A DNA stretch of 64,000 nt from Prodigiosinella aquatilis (lineage in GTDB: Bacteria; Pseudomonadota; Gammaproteobacteria; Enterobacterales; Enterobacteriaceae), in contig CP128857.1 in the NCBI GenBank assembly GCA_030388725.1, positions 2,790,001 through 2,854,000 on the forward strand, written 5' to 3'. The translations under genes were made by a program, and so were the position numbers. Below are positions 46,309-54,959 of this stretch, in pieces. The notes beneath the pieces are model-generated. The model saw nothing but the letters and a program-made list of their open reading frames with translations, had not been told where the DNA came from and ran no database searches. The stretch's first letter is position 1; every line of letters starts with the position of its first letter.

Positions 46309-47739
46309 ATGATTTTGAGTACAGTAAAGCACTTCATAGCCATATTGCAGAAAACAACCTGGTACAAAGAACGTCACTCCAACCATGTCTTGTTTTACCG
46401 AGAAATAGTGCCTCTCGCCGTACCTATATTTATTGAAGGGCTCTGTGTCGTATTGATGGGCATATTCAGCACCTTCCTGGTTAGCTGGTTGGGTAAAGAA
46501 TCCATGGCTGCGGTTGGGTTAGCCGATAGCTTCAACATGTTGATCATCGCCTTTTTTACCGCCGTAGCACTAGGAACCGCCGTTGTTGTCTCGTTCAGTT
46601 TGGGAAAACGTAATCGCAAACAAGCAAGGCTTGCTGCTCGACAATCAATTTCCCTGCTAGTACTCATTTCATTCCTGCTGGTTGGTCTTGTGGAGTTTGC
46701 TGGCGATACCATCATCAACCTCATTGCACATAATGCGGATATGGCGGTCAAAGGCCTGGCACTGACTTTCTTGAGGCTTACCGTGTGGGGTTATCCCGCG
46801 GTGGCCATCACACTAGTTGGTTGTGGTGCGCTACGCGGAGCGGGTAATACCAAACTACCAATGTTCATTAATATCGGAATGAATATACTGAATATTTTAC
46901 TTAGCAGTGTCTTGATTTACGGTATTTTCTCCTGGAAGGGAATAGGATTTATCGGTGCGGGTATAGGGATTACCATTTCTCGCTATATCGGTGCCCTATT
47001 CGTCATTCTGACATTAATGAAAGGTTTCAATAGTGCTTTGCGTATTCCTTTTAAAGGGTATTTTACCCCCTTTACTACGGCCATATTATACGAAGTACTT
47101 AGTATTGGAGTTCCTGCCAGTGTTGAGTCAGTGATGTTTAATGTAGGAAAATTGATCACCCAACGGTTTGTAGCCGGAATGGGCACAGAGGTGATTGCCG
47201 GGAATTTTATTGCCTTTTCTATCGTGTCATTAATTAATCTACCGGGGAATGCTCTGGGTTCTACCTCTACGATTATTGTCGGCACTCGATTAGGAAAAGG
47301 ACAAATTATGCAGCCTGTCCGGCAACTTAAATATATATTTTGGTTATCCAATATTGGTCTATGTTCCCTAGCCCTACTGTCAGTACCCAGCGCCACACTG
47401 CTGGCGTCATTTTACACTAACGAACCGGAAGTGATCAGAGTTGTTCAGCAACTAATCTGGCTAAACGCGCTGTTTATGCCAATCTGGGCCGCCTCATGGG
47501 TCCTGCCAGCCGGACTGAAAGGAGCAAAAGACGCCAGCTATACGATGTGGGTCGCTTTAGCGAGCATGTGGGGATGTCGGGTAATTGCCGGATATATTCT
47601 GGGCGTTATATTAGGTTTAGGTGTTGTTGGCATATGGATGGGAATGTTTTTTGATTGGATAGTACGCGGCATATTATTTTATCACCGCATGATCAGTGGC
47701 AAGTGGTTATGGCGCTATCAACGTCCATTAGGGCAATAA
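46309..47739 (+). CDS. yeeO: MATE-family exporter, YeeO-like
   Basis: This is a MATE multidrug and toxin extrusion transporter with about twelve membrane segments (476 residues). The segments PLAVPIFIEGLCVVLMGIFS, STFLVSWLGKESMAAVGLAD, GCGALRGAGNTKLP and WVLPAGLKGAKDASYTMWVA closely follow E. coli YeeO, reported to export FMN/FAD and peptides. YeeO of E. coli has a longer N-terminus; here AGGTAGGC precedes the chosen ATG. Substrate is unproven. Confidence 0.88.
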   Translation: MILSTVKHFIAILQKTTWYKERHSNHVLFYREIVPLAVPIFIEGLCVVLMGIFSTFLVSWLGKESMAAVGLADSFNMLIIAFFTAVALGTAVVVSFSLGKRNRKQARLAARQSISLLVLISFLLVGLVEFAGDTIINLIAHNADMAVKGLALTFLRLTVWGYPAVAITLVGCGALRGAGNTKLPMFINIGMNILNILLSSVLIYGIFSWKGIGFIGAGIGITISRYIGALFVILTLMKGFNSALRIPFKGYFTPFTTAILYEVLSIGVPASVESVMFNVGKLITQRFVAGMGTEVIAGNFIAFSIVSLINLPGNALGSTSTIIVGTRLGKGQIMQPVRQLKYIFWLSNIGLCSLALLSVPSATLLASFYTNEPEVIRVVQQLIWLNALFMPIWAASWVLPAGLKGAKDASYTMWVALASMWGCRVIAGYILGVILGLGVVGIWMGMFFDWIVRGILFYHRMISGKWLWRYQRPLGQ

Positions 47740-47904
47740 CAAACGCGACTTGCTATTTTATGATCAGACCTCACGTCGACAACCACCATCAAAATTAAAT
47801 AGTGATTGTTCACAACAGGATTCCGTGTTGATGAAGTTGAAAACAGGTTAAGAACAGAAGATAGAATAAAAAATAATGCAATAGCTTTTAGATTTAAAAC
47901 ATTA

Positions 47905-48107
47905 CACCCAATATATTTCGAATTGCAAAAAGGCGGCCAGTAAAGAAATTCCGATGAAATTACGCTGATAAGCCATTCAGGTGACAAATCTCTGCAAGGC
48001 GCAGATTCAGACACTGCTTGCAGCAGCTCCAAAAGGGCGAAGTCCAGAAGATGAGCCGAGTCATTAAGCGCCGCCACGCCTCTGTGATCTGAAAGACGAC
48101 ATGTATT
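47905..48107. repeat. ERIC-like repeat with an internal insertion
   Basis: The left end (ACCCAATATATTTCGAATTG then AAAGGCGGCC) and the right end (TCTGAAAGACGACATGTAT) resemble the inverted ends of the ERIC element. The inside is longer than the usual 127 bp and only partly ERIC-like (GATAAGCCATTCAGGTGAC). I infer a diverged or insertion-bearing member. The rest of the 570-bp gap between yeeO and the next gene shows nothing recognisable. Confidence 0.55.
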
Positions 48108-48309
48108 GACATGTTTCGCAACCCATTACATTAGTTAATTAATTCAGCTCGCAATGCTCTACAAAATAGTAATCCTCTACTTATTAATTTGAATGATTCT
48201 TATTTCCATAATATATTTTTTATTTGACCGCCTCTCAATTGTTATTAATACTGCTACGGCAAGAATTACCAACCAGCCATGCTATTGACTTAATTAACAG
48301 GAGTGAGCA

Positions 48310-48678
48310 ATGAAAAAAACCATGATGACAATCTGTTTAGCGTTATCTGTTTCAGCCACGATGTTGCCTTACACCAGCATTGCGGGAGTGAACAATGAAA
48401 TGCATTCCATGCAGAAAAATTACAGTGCCGCTTCTACTGCTACAGATGCGGCTACGCTCAAAGCTGATTTATTGAAACTTAAAGAACATGCCAACAAAGC
48501 GAAAGCAGATCCTGGATTTGCGAAAGACAAAGTCTTCAATGAAGGATTGACCAAGCTTATTAAACAAATTGACGATGCTATCGCGTTAGTTGATGCAGGG
48601 AAATTAAAGGAAGCCAAGGTTGCCACTGCAAATATCAGAAAAATCCGAGATGAATATCATAGAAAGCTCGGTGTATGA
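48310..48678 (+). CDS. cybC: Cytochrome b562-family periplasmic protein
   Basis: The 122-residue product has a signal peptide (MKKTMMTICLALSVSATMLP, cleaved near SIA-G) and a mature four-helix body like E. coli cytochrome b562. The two heme ligands of that family have counterparts here: a Met near mature residue 6 (NNEMHSM) and the His in the C-terminal EYHRKLGV (EYH corresponds to AYHQKY). The conserved helix IDDAIALVDAGKLKEAK matches IDDALKLANEGKVKEAQ. AGGAG lies seven bases before the ATG. A heme-free homologue is possible; physiological role unknown. Confidence 0.82.
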   Translation: MKKTMMTICLALSVSATMLPYTSIAGVNNEMHSMQKNYSAASTATDAATLKADLLKLKEHANKAKADPGFAKDKVFNEGLTKLIKQIDDAIALVDAGKLKEAKVATANIRKIRDEYHRKLGV

Positions 48679-48740
48679 GTGAAAACTAAATTATCAAGGT
48701 TGTGATTATTTAAAATCATTTACCTTGTAAATAATTACTT

Positions 48741-48868
48741 ATATATCCAATAGATTTCAAATTGCAGGAAAGCGGTAACCGAGTGAATCCCCGGGGGCAT
48801 ACTCTAATAAGTGGTTAGGGTAAGGGGGACAGACAACACACTTGCAGTTTGAAAGATGACGGGTATAA
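48741..48868. repeat. ERIC element
   Basis: The 128-bp stretch has the ERIC layout: left end with TTCAAATTGCAGGAAAGCGG, core GAGTGAATCCCCGGGGGC and AATAAGTGGTTAGGGTAAGG, and right end TTGCAGTTTGAAAGATGACG followed by GGTATA. It lies just downstream of the cytochrome b562-like gene. These are non-coding palindromic elements found between genes in Enterobacterales. Confidence 0.85.
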
Positions 48869-48884
48869 CTGTCACAGAATTAAA

Positions 48885-48907
48885 GGTGATCGCTCGGGGC
48901 GGTCACC
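48885..48907 (-). terminator. Hairpin GGTGATCGC/GCGGTCACC
   Basis: A 9-bp stem with one G-T pair and a 5-base loop is followed on the minus strand by TTTAATT. It may end minus-strand transcription coming from the cit-acnB operon or from the decayed region between. Confidence 0.4.
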
Positions 48908-49428
48908 AAACCCAATAGTAGAACGGACTATTATCCGCCGCCAATTCTGGTTCGGCATACTTCATTTTTTAATGCTGACTGAATCGCCAGATAAATAACG
49001 TTACGCACTAAATAGCCCATCGGAAATATTTTACATTTCTTGATAGTCAAGAAAGCATGAGATTTGCTCCGTGAATAGACCGGCCTTTGCTGATTCGCGG
49101 GTAATGTTAATCCCAGATATCGATGCAACTGTCCAACATCATCAGCGTGGCCTTCTCCGCCGATGTCTGAGTTACCAGGAAAACAGAACGCATCCCGTGA
49201 CAAGCCGGTTTTTTAAACAGAGCGGGGGCGCAGACATCTTTGAATTGTGAATACAACTGAGGAAACAATACGCTGGTTAAACTACGCCACGGGTCATTCA
49301 AGAATGGAGGCCCGAAGCCGTCACAATTCAAATAATGCGCAATATTTTCCTGAACCGTTGATATACCGGCGTTCCTCCCGCGCCCTGGCAGGCAGAATGC
49401 ACCTGCCAGGGTGTTGCACCTGCATGCG
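48908..49428. other. Unrecognised sequence downstream of acnB, perhaps a gene remnant
   Basis: Two overlapping minus-strand open stretches (about 48931-49203 and 49107-49428) have no clear start with a ribosome site and no domain I can recognise. One contains IAHYLNCDGFGPPFLNDPWR, the other GYLVRNVIYLAIQSALKNE. The base composition is coding-like, so a decayed gene is possible. A perfect 10-bp hairpin (CCCTGGCAGG with CCTGCCAGGG, 49383-49411) lies 18 bp after the acnB stop but lacks a U tract. Confidence 0.4.
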
Positions 49429-52026
49429 TTAAGGCTGCGTCTGAAAAATGACATCCCCAGCTTTATCAGTGTACTGCCGGATCTTATCAAAATTCAGATA
49501 ACGATACGTATCCGCAGTAGTGTCTGCAATCGCGGACATCCGCTGGTGATACTCTGTTGGTGAGGGAAGTTTCCCGGTCAGTGCGGCGATAGCCGCAAGT
49601 TCAGCAGAAGCAAGGTAGACATTCGCACCAGTCCCCATCCGGTTGGGAAAATTACGCGTCGAAGTTGACACTGCGGTGACACCCTCAGCGACGCGTGCCT
49701 GATTCCCCATACACAAGGAACAGCCAGGCGATTCAACGCGGGCACCACTTTTACCAAATACGCTGTAGTAGCCTTCCTCTATCAACTGCGAGGCGTCCAT
49801 ACGCGTCGGCGGAGCAACCCATAGCCGTGTCGGTAACACGCCCTGATGCTCATTCATCAGCTTACCGGCAGCCCGGAAATGACCGATATTAGTCATGCAG
49901 GAACCAATAAAAACTTCATCAATGCTCGTTCCCTGTACTTCTGAGAGTAAGCGTGCATCGTCAGGATCGTTTGGCGCGCAGACGATGGGTTCTTTAATCT
50001 CCGCCAAATCTATTTCGATAACGGCGGCGTACTCAGCATCAGTATCGGCTTCCAGCAATTGAGGATCAGCAAGCCATTTTTCCATTCCCTGGATACGACG
50101 CTCCAGTGTGCGTCTGTCACCGTATCCTTCTGCAATCATCCAGCGCAACAGTACAACATTCGATTGCAGGTACTTCACGACAGGCTCCTGATCCAGCTTG
50201 ATAGTACAACCCGCCGCCGAGCGTTCCGCAGAGGCATCCGTGAGTTCAAAAGCCTGCTCGACATTGAGATCGGGCAGCCCTTCTATCTCCAGAATGCGGC
50301 CTGAGAAGATATTCTTTTTCCCTTTCTTCTCAACGGTCAACAACCCTTGCTGGATAGCGTAATACGGAATAGCATGAACCAAATCGCGTAAAGTGATGCC
50401 CGGTTGCATGGTTCCTTTAAAGCGTACCAGCACCGATTCAGGCATATCGAGCGGCATAACCCCCGTTGCAGCAGCAAATGCCACCAGACCTGAGCCCGCA
50501 GGCAGGGAAAGCCCAATAGGGAAGCGCGTATGCGAATCACCTCCTGTCCCCACAGTATCTGGCAGCAGCATCCGGTTGAGCCAGGAATGGATAACACCAT
50601 CCCCCGGGCGCAGTGAGACGCCGCCCCGGTTCATGATGAAAGTCGGTAAGGTCTGTTGCATTTGAACATCGACACGCTTCGGATACGCCGAGGTGTGACA
50701 AAAAGACTGCATCACCAGATCGGCCGAAAAACCGAGGCAAGCCAGATCCTTAAGTTCATCTCGCGTCATTGGCCCGGTGGTATCCTGGGATCCCACTGAC
50801 GTCATTTTCGGTTCGCAATAACACCCAGGACGCACTCCCCGTACACCACAAGCCCGCCCCACTATTTTTTGCGCAAGGGTGAATCCGCGCTGGCCGGTGG
50901 TCACTTCTTTGGCCTGCCGAAAAACATCACTTACTGGCAAGCCCAGGGATTCACGCGCTCTAGCGGTCAGGCCTCGCCCAATGCTTAGCGGAATTCGCCC
51001 GCCGGCACGCACTTCATCCAGCAACACATCCGTTTTAAGCCTAAACGTGGCGATTAACTCACCACTCTGATGCTGGCGAATCTCCCCCTGATACGGATAG
51101 ATATCGATTACCTCGCCCATATTCAGGCGAGTCACATCCACTTCTATTGGTAATGCCCCCGCATCTTCCATGGTATTAAAAAAGATTGGCGCAATTTTCC
51201 CGGCCAGCACTACGCCACCCGCCCGCTTGTTGGGTACAAACGGGATGTCATTACCCATATGCCAGAGCACAGAGTTAGCGGCAGACTTGCGCGAAGAACC
51301 GGTACCCACCACATCGCCCACATAGGCCAGAGGGAATCCCTTACTCTTTAACGCCGCTATCTGCGCAACGGGCCCCACTACTCCTGGCTCATCCGGCACA
51401 ATGCCCTCGCGTGCATTTTTCAGCATAGCCTGCGCATGAAGCGGAATATCGGGCCGTGACCAGGCATCCGGGGCCGGGGAGAGATCGTCGGTGTTAGTTT
51501 CACCCGTAACTTTAAAAACCGTTACAGTGATTTTTTCGGGGATGGACGGTCGGCAGATAAACCATTGTGCATCGGCCCACGCCTGAAGCACCTGCCGTGC
51601 AAAGGTATTTCCCGCTTTTGCTTTCTCTTCAACAGAATAGAAGCTATCAAACATCAGCAGTGTCTGCGATAACGCACTGGCGGCGATCGGTGCCAGTTGC
51701 GGCACGTCCAGTGCCGCAATCAAGGGTTCAATGTTGTAACCTCCCTGCATCGTTCCCAGCAGTTCGACTGCTTTTTGCGGTGATACCAATGGAGAAATTG
51801 CTTCGCCTTTCGCGATTGCAGCCAGAAATTCGGCTTTAACACGAGCAGCGTCATCAACACCTGGCGGCACACAGTGTACGAGCAAATGTAATAATAAAGT
51901 TTCTTCGCCCACTGGTGGATTTTTCAGAAGCTCAGTCAGTGAGCTCATCTGGTGTTGATTCAGCGGCAGAGGAGGAATATGTTGAGCCGCACGCCCGGCC
52001 TGCGCCTGGCAATAATCATTTAACAC
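49429..52026 (-). CDS. acnB: Aconitase B paralogue at the end of the citrate lyase operon
   Basis: AcnB interconverts citrate, cis-aconitate and isocitrate. The 865 residues equal E. coli AcnB, with very high similarity throughout (for example NTDDLSPAPDAWSRPDIPLH and GDVVGTGSSRKSAANSVLW). The [4Fe-4S] cysteines are in FIGSCMTNIGHF (about 710) and GCSLCMGNQA (about 769 and 772). The start is GTG at 52026 with AAGGA eight bases upstream; the next in-frame Met is internal. It follows citG by 47 bp on the same strand. The housekeeping acnB is normally elsewhere, so this is probably a second, pathway-specific copy. Confidence 0.95.
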   Translation of the reverse strand: MLNDYCQAQAGRAAQHIPPLPLNQHQMSSLTELLKNPPVGEETLLLHLLVHCVPPGVDDAARVKAEFLAAIAKGEAISPLVSPQKAVELLGTMQGGYNIEPLIAALDVPQLAPIAASALSQTLLMFDSFYSVEEKAKAGNTFARQVLQAWADAQWFICRPSIPEKITVTVFKVTGETNTDDLSPAPDAWSRPDIPLHAQAMLKNAREGIVPDEPGVVGPVAQIAALKSKGFPLAYVGDVVGTGSSRKSAANSVLWHMGNDIPFVPNKRAGGVVLAGKIAPIFFNTMEDAGALPIEVDVTRLNMGEVIDIYPYQGEIRQHQSGELIATFRLKTDVLLDEVRAGGRIPLSIGRGLTARARESLGLPVSDVFRQAKEVTTGQRGFTLAQKIVGRACGVRGVRPGCYCEPKMTSVGSQDTTGPMTRDELKDLACLGFSADLVMQSFCHTSAYPKRVDVQMQQTLPTFIMNRGGVSLRPGDGVIHSWLNRMLLPDTVGTGGDSHTRFPIGLSLPAGSGLVAFAAATGVMPLDMPESVLVRFKGTMQPGITLRDLVHAIPYYAIQQGLLTVEKKGKKNIFSGRILEIEGLPDLNVEQAFELTDASAERSAAGCTIKLDQEPVVKYLQSNVVLLRWMIAEGYGDRRTLERRIQGMEKWLADPQLLEADTDAEYAAVIEIDLAEIKEPIVCAPNDPDDARLLSEVQGTSIDEVFIGSCMTNIGHFRAAGKLMNEHQGVLPTRLWVAPPTRMDASQLIEEGYYSVFGKSGARVESPGCSLCMGNQARVAEGVTAVSTSTRNFPNRMGTGANVYLASAELAAIAALTGKLPSPTEYHQRMSAIADTTADTYRYLNFDKIRQYTDKAGDVIFQTQP

Positions 52027-52073
52027 AATTAAATTCCTTATGAATAATACGAGGGAGGTAGTACCCCGAATCG

Positions 52074-52913
52074 CTATGCCTGAATTGACGCCAGCACCCA
52101 GGAAACAGAAAGTAGATCCGCACTCCCACCCGGGCTGAGATTGCGGGAGATGAGGATCTTATCCATTGCGCAGAGATCACGGTGCGCCCAGCCATTTTTT
52201 AACAGTTCAGCGGCATAGTTCTGCACAAATGCCAGCCCATCAGGTCCGCCACACGACACCAGATTACTGTCAAGGTTGACGGCCATCAGTCTGAGCAGCG
52301 CGCTGTGAAGTTGTCGCATTTCTGTTTCCTGATTCCAGAACGGCAACACATGATGACGGACAGTGGCAAAACCGCTTTCGGCCTCACCTCTTGCGCCACG
52401 CAGCCCATAGCGGCGAAACAGTCTTTCACCTGCTGTTGCCATGTCACTTTCATTACGGCCCACCAGCTCGCGAGCCACCAGGCCCTGGCACATTTTGCTG
52501 ACTTCATCGCACAGCCGCTCACAGCTAAGCCATTGCCCTTGTGCCTGCAAACGTCCCGCAGCAAAGCAGAGCAATCCGAGAGAGAAAACGCCGCCTTTAT
52601 GGGTATTGACTCCCCCCGTCGCGGCAAACATGGCCTGCTCGCAGTCCATGCCTAAAGGACGCAGCAGTTGCAATTGTTGATCCACAGGCAAATGTGCATA
52701 GAGCTCTCCCTGTTCGGTAAAAATCTGAAACCAGGGCGAAATCGCGTCGATACTCTTCTGGAACAAGCGGTGATCCATATCCCGATGTGAACCGTTGTTA
52801 TCCCTGTCGACCAACCCGGGCTTCGGCGTTAGCTCCAGTTCCCGAAGCAGCGCCTCTTCAGCCAGGACTGAAACATCAGGGAAAATCCGTTTAGTCGCGG
52901 GCAAACCAGTCAT
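52074..52913 (-). CDS. citG: Triphosphoribosyl-dephospho-CoA synthase CitG
   Basis: CitG makes the precursor of the citrate lyase prosthetic group from ATP and dephospho-CoA. The segments LTPKPGLVDRDNNGSHRDMD, ATGGVNTHKGGVFSLGLLCF and RNLSPGGSADLLSVSWVLA match E. coli CitG. The ATG at 52913 has GGAGG nine bases upstream and lies inside the citX end. About 279 residues against 292. Gene order citCDEFXG is as in E. coli. Confidence 0.95.
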   Translation of the reverse strand: MTGLPATKRIFPDVSVLAEEALLRELELTPKPGLVDRDNNGSHRDMDHRLFQKSIDAISPWFQIFTEQGELYAHLPVDQQLQLLRPLGMDCEQAMFAATGGVNTHKGGVFSLGLLCFAAGRLQAQGQWLSCERLCDEVSKMCQGLVARELVGRNESDMATAGERLFRRYGLRGARGEAESGFATVRHHVLPFWNQETEMRQLHSALLRLMAVNLDSNLVSCGGPDGLAFVQNYAAELLKNGWAHRDLCAMDKILISRNLSPGGSADLLSVSWVLASIQA

Positions 52914-53460
52914 CAATCATAGCCTCCACACACGCGATCACTTGCGCTGGCGAATGCCGGCGAGAGCGGGCGCAGACATGAGCAGGTTCATCACACAGCA
53001 GACATCGGCGCATCGTGCCTCCCAAGGCCTTACGGCCGATCAGTCCCTGTTGCGGGCAAATCACATCAATATCCCACAGCCGCCCCAGCGGATGCGTTTG
53101 TTCAAGCTGAGCACTGAGCGCTTTCACTTCGCTGGCAGCATGGTCCACGCACCACATCGCTTCTGGCCCGGTGGGTAGCCACAGCACCTGGCGATCCAGG
53201 ACGCGCCAGCGTTGCTGCCACAGCAGTTGATCGCAGGCCTGCAGCGCCACCCCCATCGTATTGCGATAACGGATGCTGTCCTTCACCGCCCCTGGGGTGA
53301 CCAGGGTCAGCGAAATCACTGTTTTACGGTAGTGGGTCAGCCAGCCCGTCTGTCGCTCAGCACGATTGTCTCTCGCGCTGAGTAGAGCATCCAGGCTGAC
53401 ACCTGTTTTCACAGACGTCGAGATAGTTATGCTTCTGCTCCTCAACCTGGTAGACGACAT
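52891..53460 (-). CDS. citX: Apo-citrate lyase phosphoribosyl-dephospho-CoA transferase CitX
   Basis: CitX attaches the prosthetic group to the acyl carrier protein CitD. Conserved parts are TPGAVKDSIRYRNTMGVAL, LEQTHPLGRLWDIDVICPQQ and RRCLLCDEPAHVCARSRR. The start is unclear: an ATG at 53460 (weak ribosome site, 104-bp overlap with citF) or a GTG at 53412 (MKTGVSLDALL, no good site). Downstream it overlaps citG by 23 bp. E. coli CitX has 183 residues; the options here give 189 or 173. Confidence 0.9.
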   Translation of the reverse strand: MSSTRLRSRSITISTSVKTGVSLDALLSARDNRAERQTGWLTHYRKTVISLTLVTPGAVKDSIRYRNTMGVALQACDQLLWQQRWRVLDRQVLWLPTGPEAMWCVDHAASEVKALSAQLEQTHPLGRLWDIDVICPQQGLIGRKALGGTMRRCLLCDEPAHVCARSRRHSPAQVIACVEAMIDDWFARD

Positions 53461-54949
53461 CAATCACGCTGCCGTCACGGTAACGGATAACCCCGACAAT
53501 TTTATCGGTGAACGCAATCGGTTCTGGCACACCAGTCAGGGAGATAGCGCGTTGGTATAACGCTTCAATCGCCACCACCTTCAGCCCCGCTTTTTCCAGA
53601 CGCTCACGGATCTCCGGTCGGGCAGGATTTACCGCTATCCCGTGGTCGGTGACCAGCACATCAATGCTTTCCCCAGGCGTTAAACGCGTGGTAACACGTT
53701 TCACTACAGTAGGAATACGGCTACGCAGCAACGGCGCGACCACTATGGTCAGGTTAGCTGCGGCGGCGACGTCACAATGCCCACCGGAAGCACCGCGCAT
53801 CACGCCGTCCGATCCCGTGATCACATTGACATTAAAGTCGACATCAATTTCCAGAGCACTGAGGATAACCACATCCAGCTGATCACAGCAGGCAGCTTTG
53901 CTGCCCGGATTGGCATACACATTGGTTGAAATTTCAATATGATTAGGGTTGCGCACCAGTGAGGCGGCGGCCTGGCTATCAAAGCACTGGGTATCGAGCA
54001 GTTTTTCTATCAACCCTTTCTCATGAAGATCAACCAGGCTGCCGGTGATACCGCCAAGCGCAAAGCGCGCCTGTACACCATTACGCTCCATTTTATCTTC
54101 CATGAAGCGAGTGCAGGCCGTTGCGGCAGCACCAGATCCAGTTTGCATCGAGAAACCATTTTTGAAGTAACCAGAATGCTCTATGACCTCAGCGGCCTGG
54201 CGGGCGATCATCAGTTCACGCGGGTTACTGGTGACACGGGCGGCGCCGGTACTGATTTTGTCAGGGTCACCAACGCTATCCACCTGCACGATATAATCCA
54301 CATGGTCCTGTCCCAGACTGGCGGGCATATTCGGAAATGGCACCAGCGTTTCAGTCAGCAGCACCACTTTGTGCGCAAACTGCGCATCCACCATTGCATA
54401 GCCAAGCGAACCACAACTTGCCGGGCCTCCCGTGCCATTGGCGTTGCCAAATTCATCACTGCACGGCACGCCCAGGAAGGCAACATCAATCTTTAACTCC
54501 CCATCTTGCAGCAATTTAACGCGACCGCCGTGGGAATGAATTTGCACTGGTTCAGCCATCAGGCCATGAGAAACCGCTTCCGCTAGTTTGCCGCGCATTC
54601 CTGAAGTAAATATACGGGAGATAACGTTGTTGCGAATATGCTCAATGAGTTCGTCATTACAGGTCATCAGCGAACTGGACGCCAGAGTCAGGTTTTTGAA
54701 ACCCATCGCAGCCAGTTGTGACACAACGCGATTAATCACCCGATCCCCTTCACGGAAAGCATGATGAAAAGAGATGGTCATTCCATCACGCAGCCCACTG
54801 CGTTCAATTGCTTCAACCAGAGAAGAACACAGCTTGCGTTGATGCTTACTGTCGATGTCATCCAGCCACGGGGTTGCCGTGTGCGCACGTTCGAAAGGTT
54901 TCAGATTCAGGTGAGGAAACTGTTTATGAAGATGTTCTGTTTGATTCAT
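53357..54949 (-). CDS. citF: Citrate lyase alpha subunit CitF (citrate CoA-transferase)
   Basis: CitF transfers the acyl carrier from acetyl- to citryl-ACP. Conserved stretches include RSGLRDGMTISFHHAFREGD, AEPVQIHSHGGRVKLLQDGE, HIEISTNVYANPGSKAACCD and TGSDGVMRGASGGHCDVAAA. The start at 54949 (MNQTEHLHK) has AAGGA upstream; 13 codons further upstream lie in citE and are rejected. The C-terminus runs about 25 residues beyond the E. coli end (VVHQVKE) as a Cys-containing tail that overlaps the citX start region. About 530 residues. Confidence 0.95.
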   Translation of the reverse strand: MNQTEHLHKQFPHLNLKPFERAHTATPWLDDIDSKHQRKLCSSLVEAIERSGLRDGMTISFHHAFREGDRVINRVVSQLAAMGFKNLTLASSSLMTCNDELIEHIRNNVISRIFTSGMRGKLAEAVSHGLMAEPVQIHSHGGRVKLLQDGELKIDVAFLGVPCSDEFGNANGTGGPASCGSLGYAMVDAQFAHKVVLLTETLVPFPNMPASLGQDHVDYIVQVDSVGDPDKISTGAARVTSNPRELMIARQAAEVIEHSGYFKNGFSMQTGSGAAATACTRFMEDKMERNGVQARFALGGITGSLVDLHEKGLIEKLLDTQCFDSQAAASLVRNPNHIEISTNVYANPGSKAACCDQLDVVILSALEIDVDFNVNVITGSDGVMRGASGGHCDVAAAANLTIVVAPLLRSRIPTVVKRVTTRLTPGESIDVLVTDHGIAVNPARPEIRERLEKAGLKVVAIEALYQRAISLTGVPEPIAFTDKIVGVIRYRDGSVIDVVYQVEEQKHNYLDVCENRCQPGCSTQRERQSC

Positions 54950-54959
54950 GATGTTGTCC

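Noticed and set aside
54023..54496. Plus-strand open frame of 157 codons
   Set aside because: Antisense to citF; no domain.
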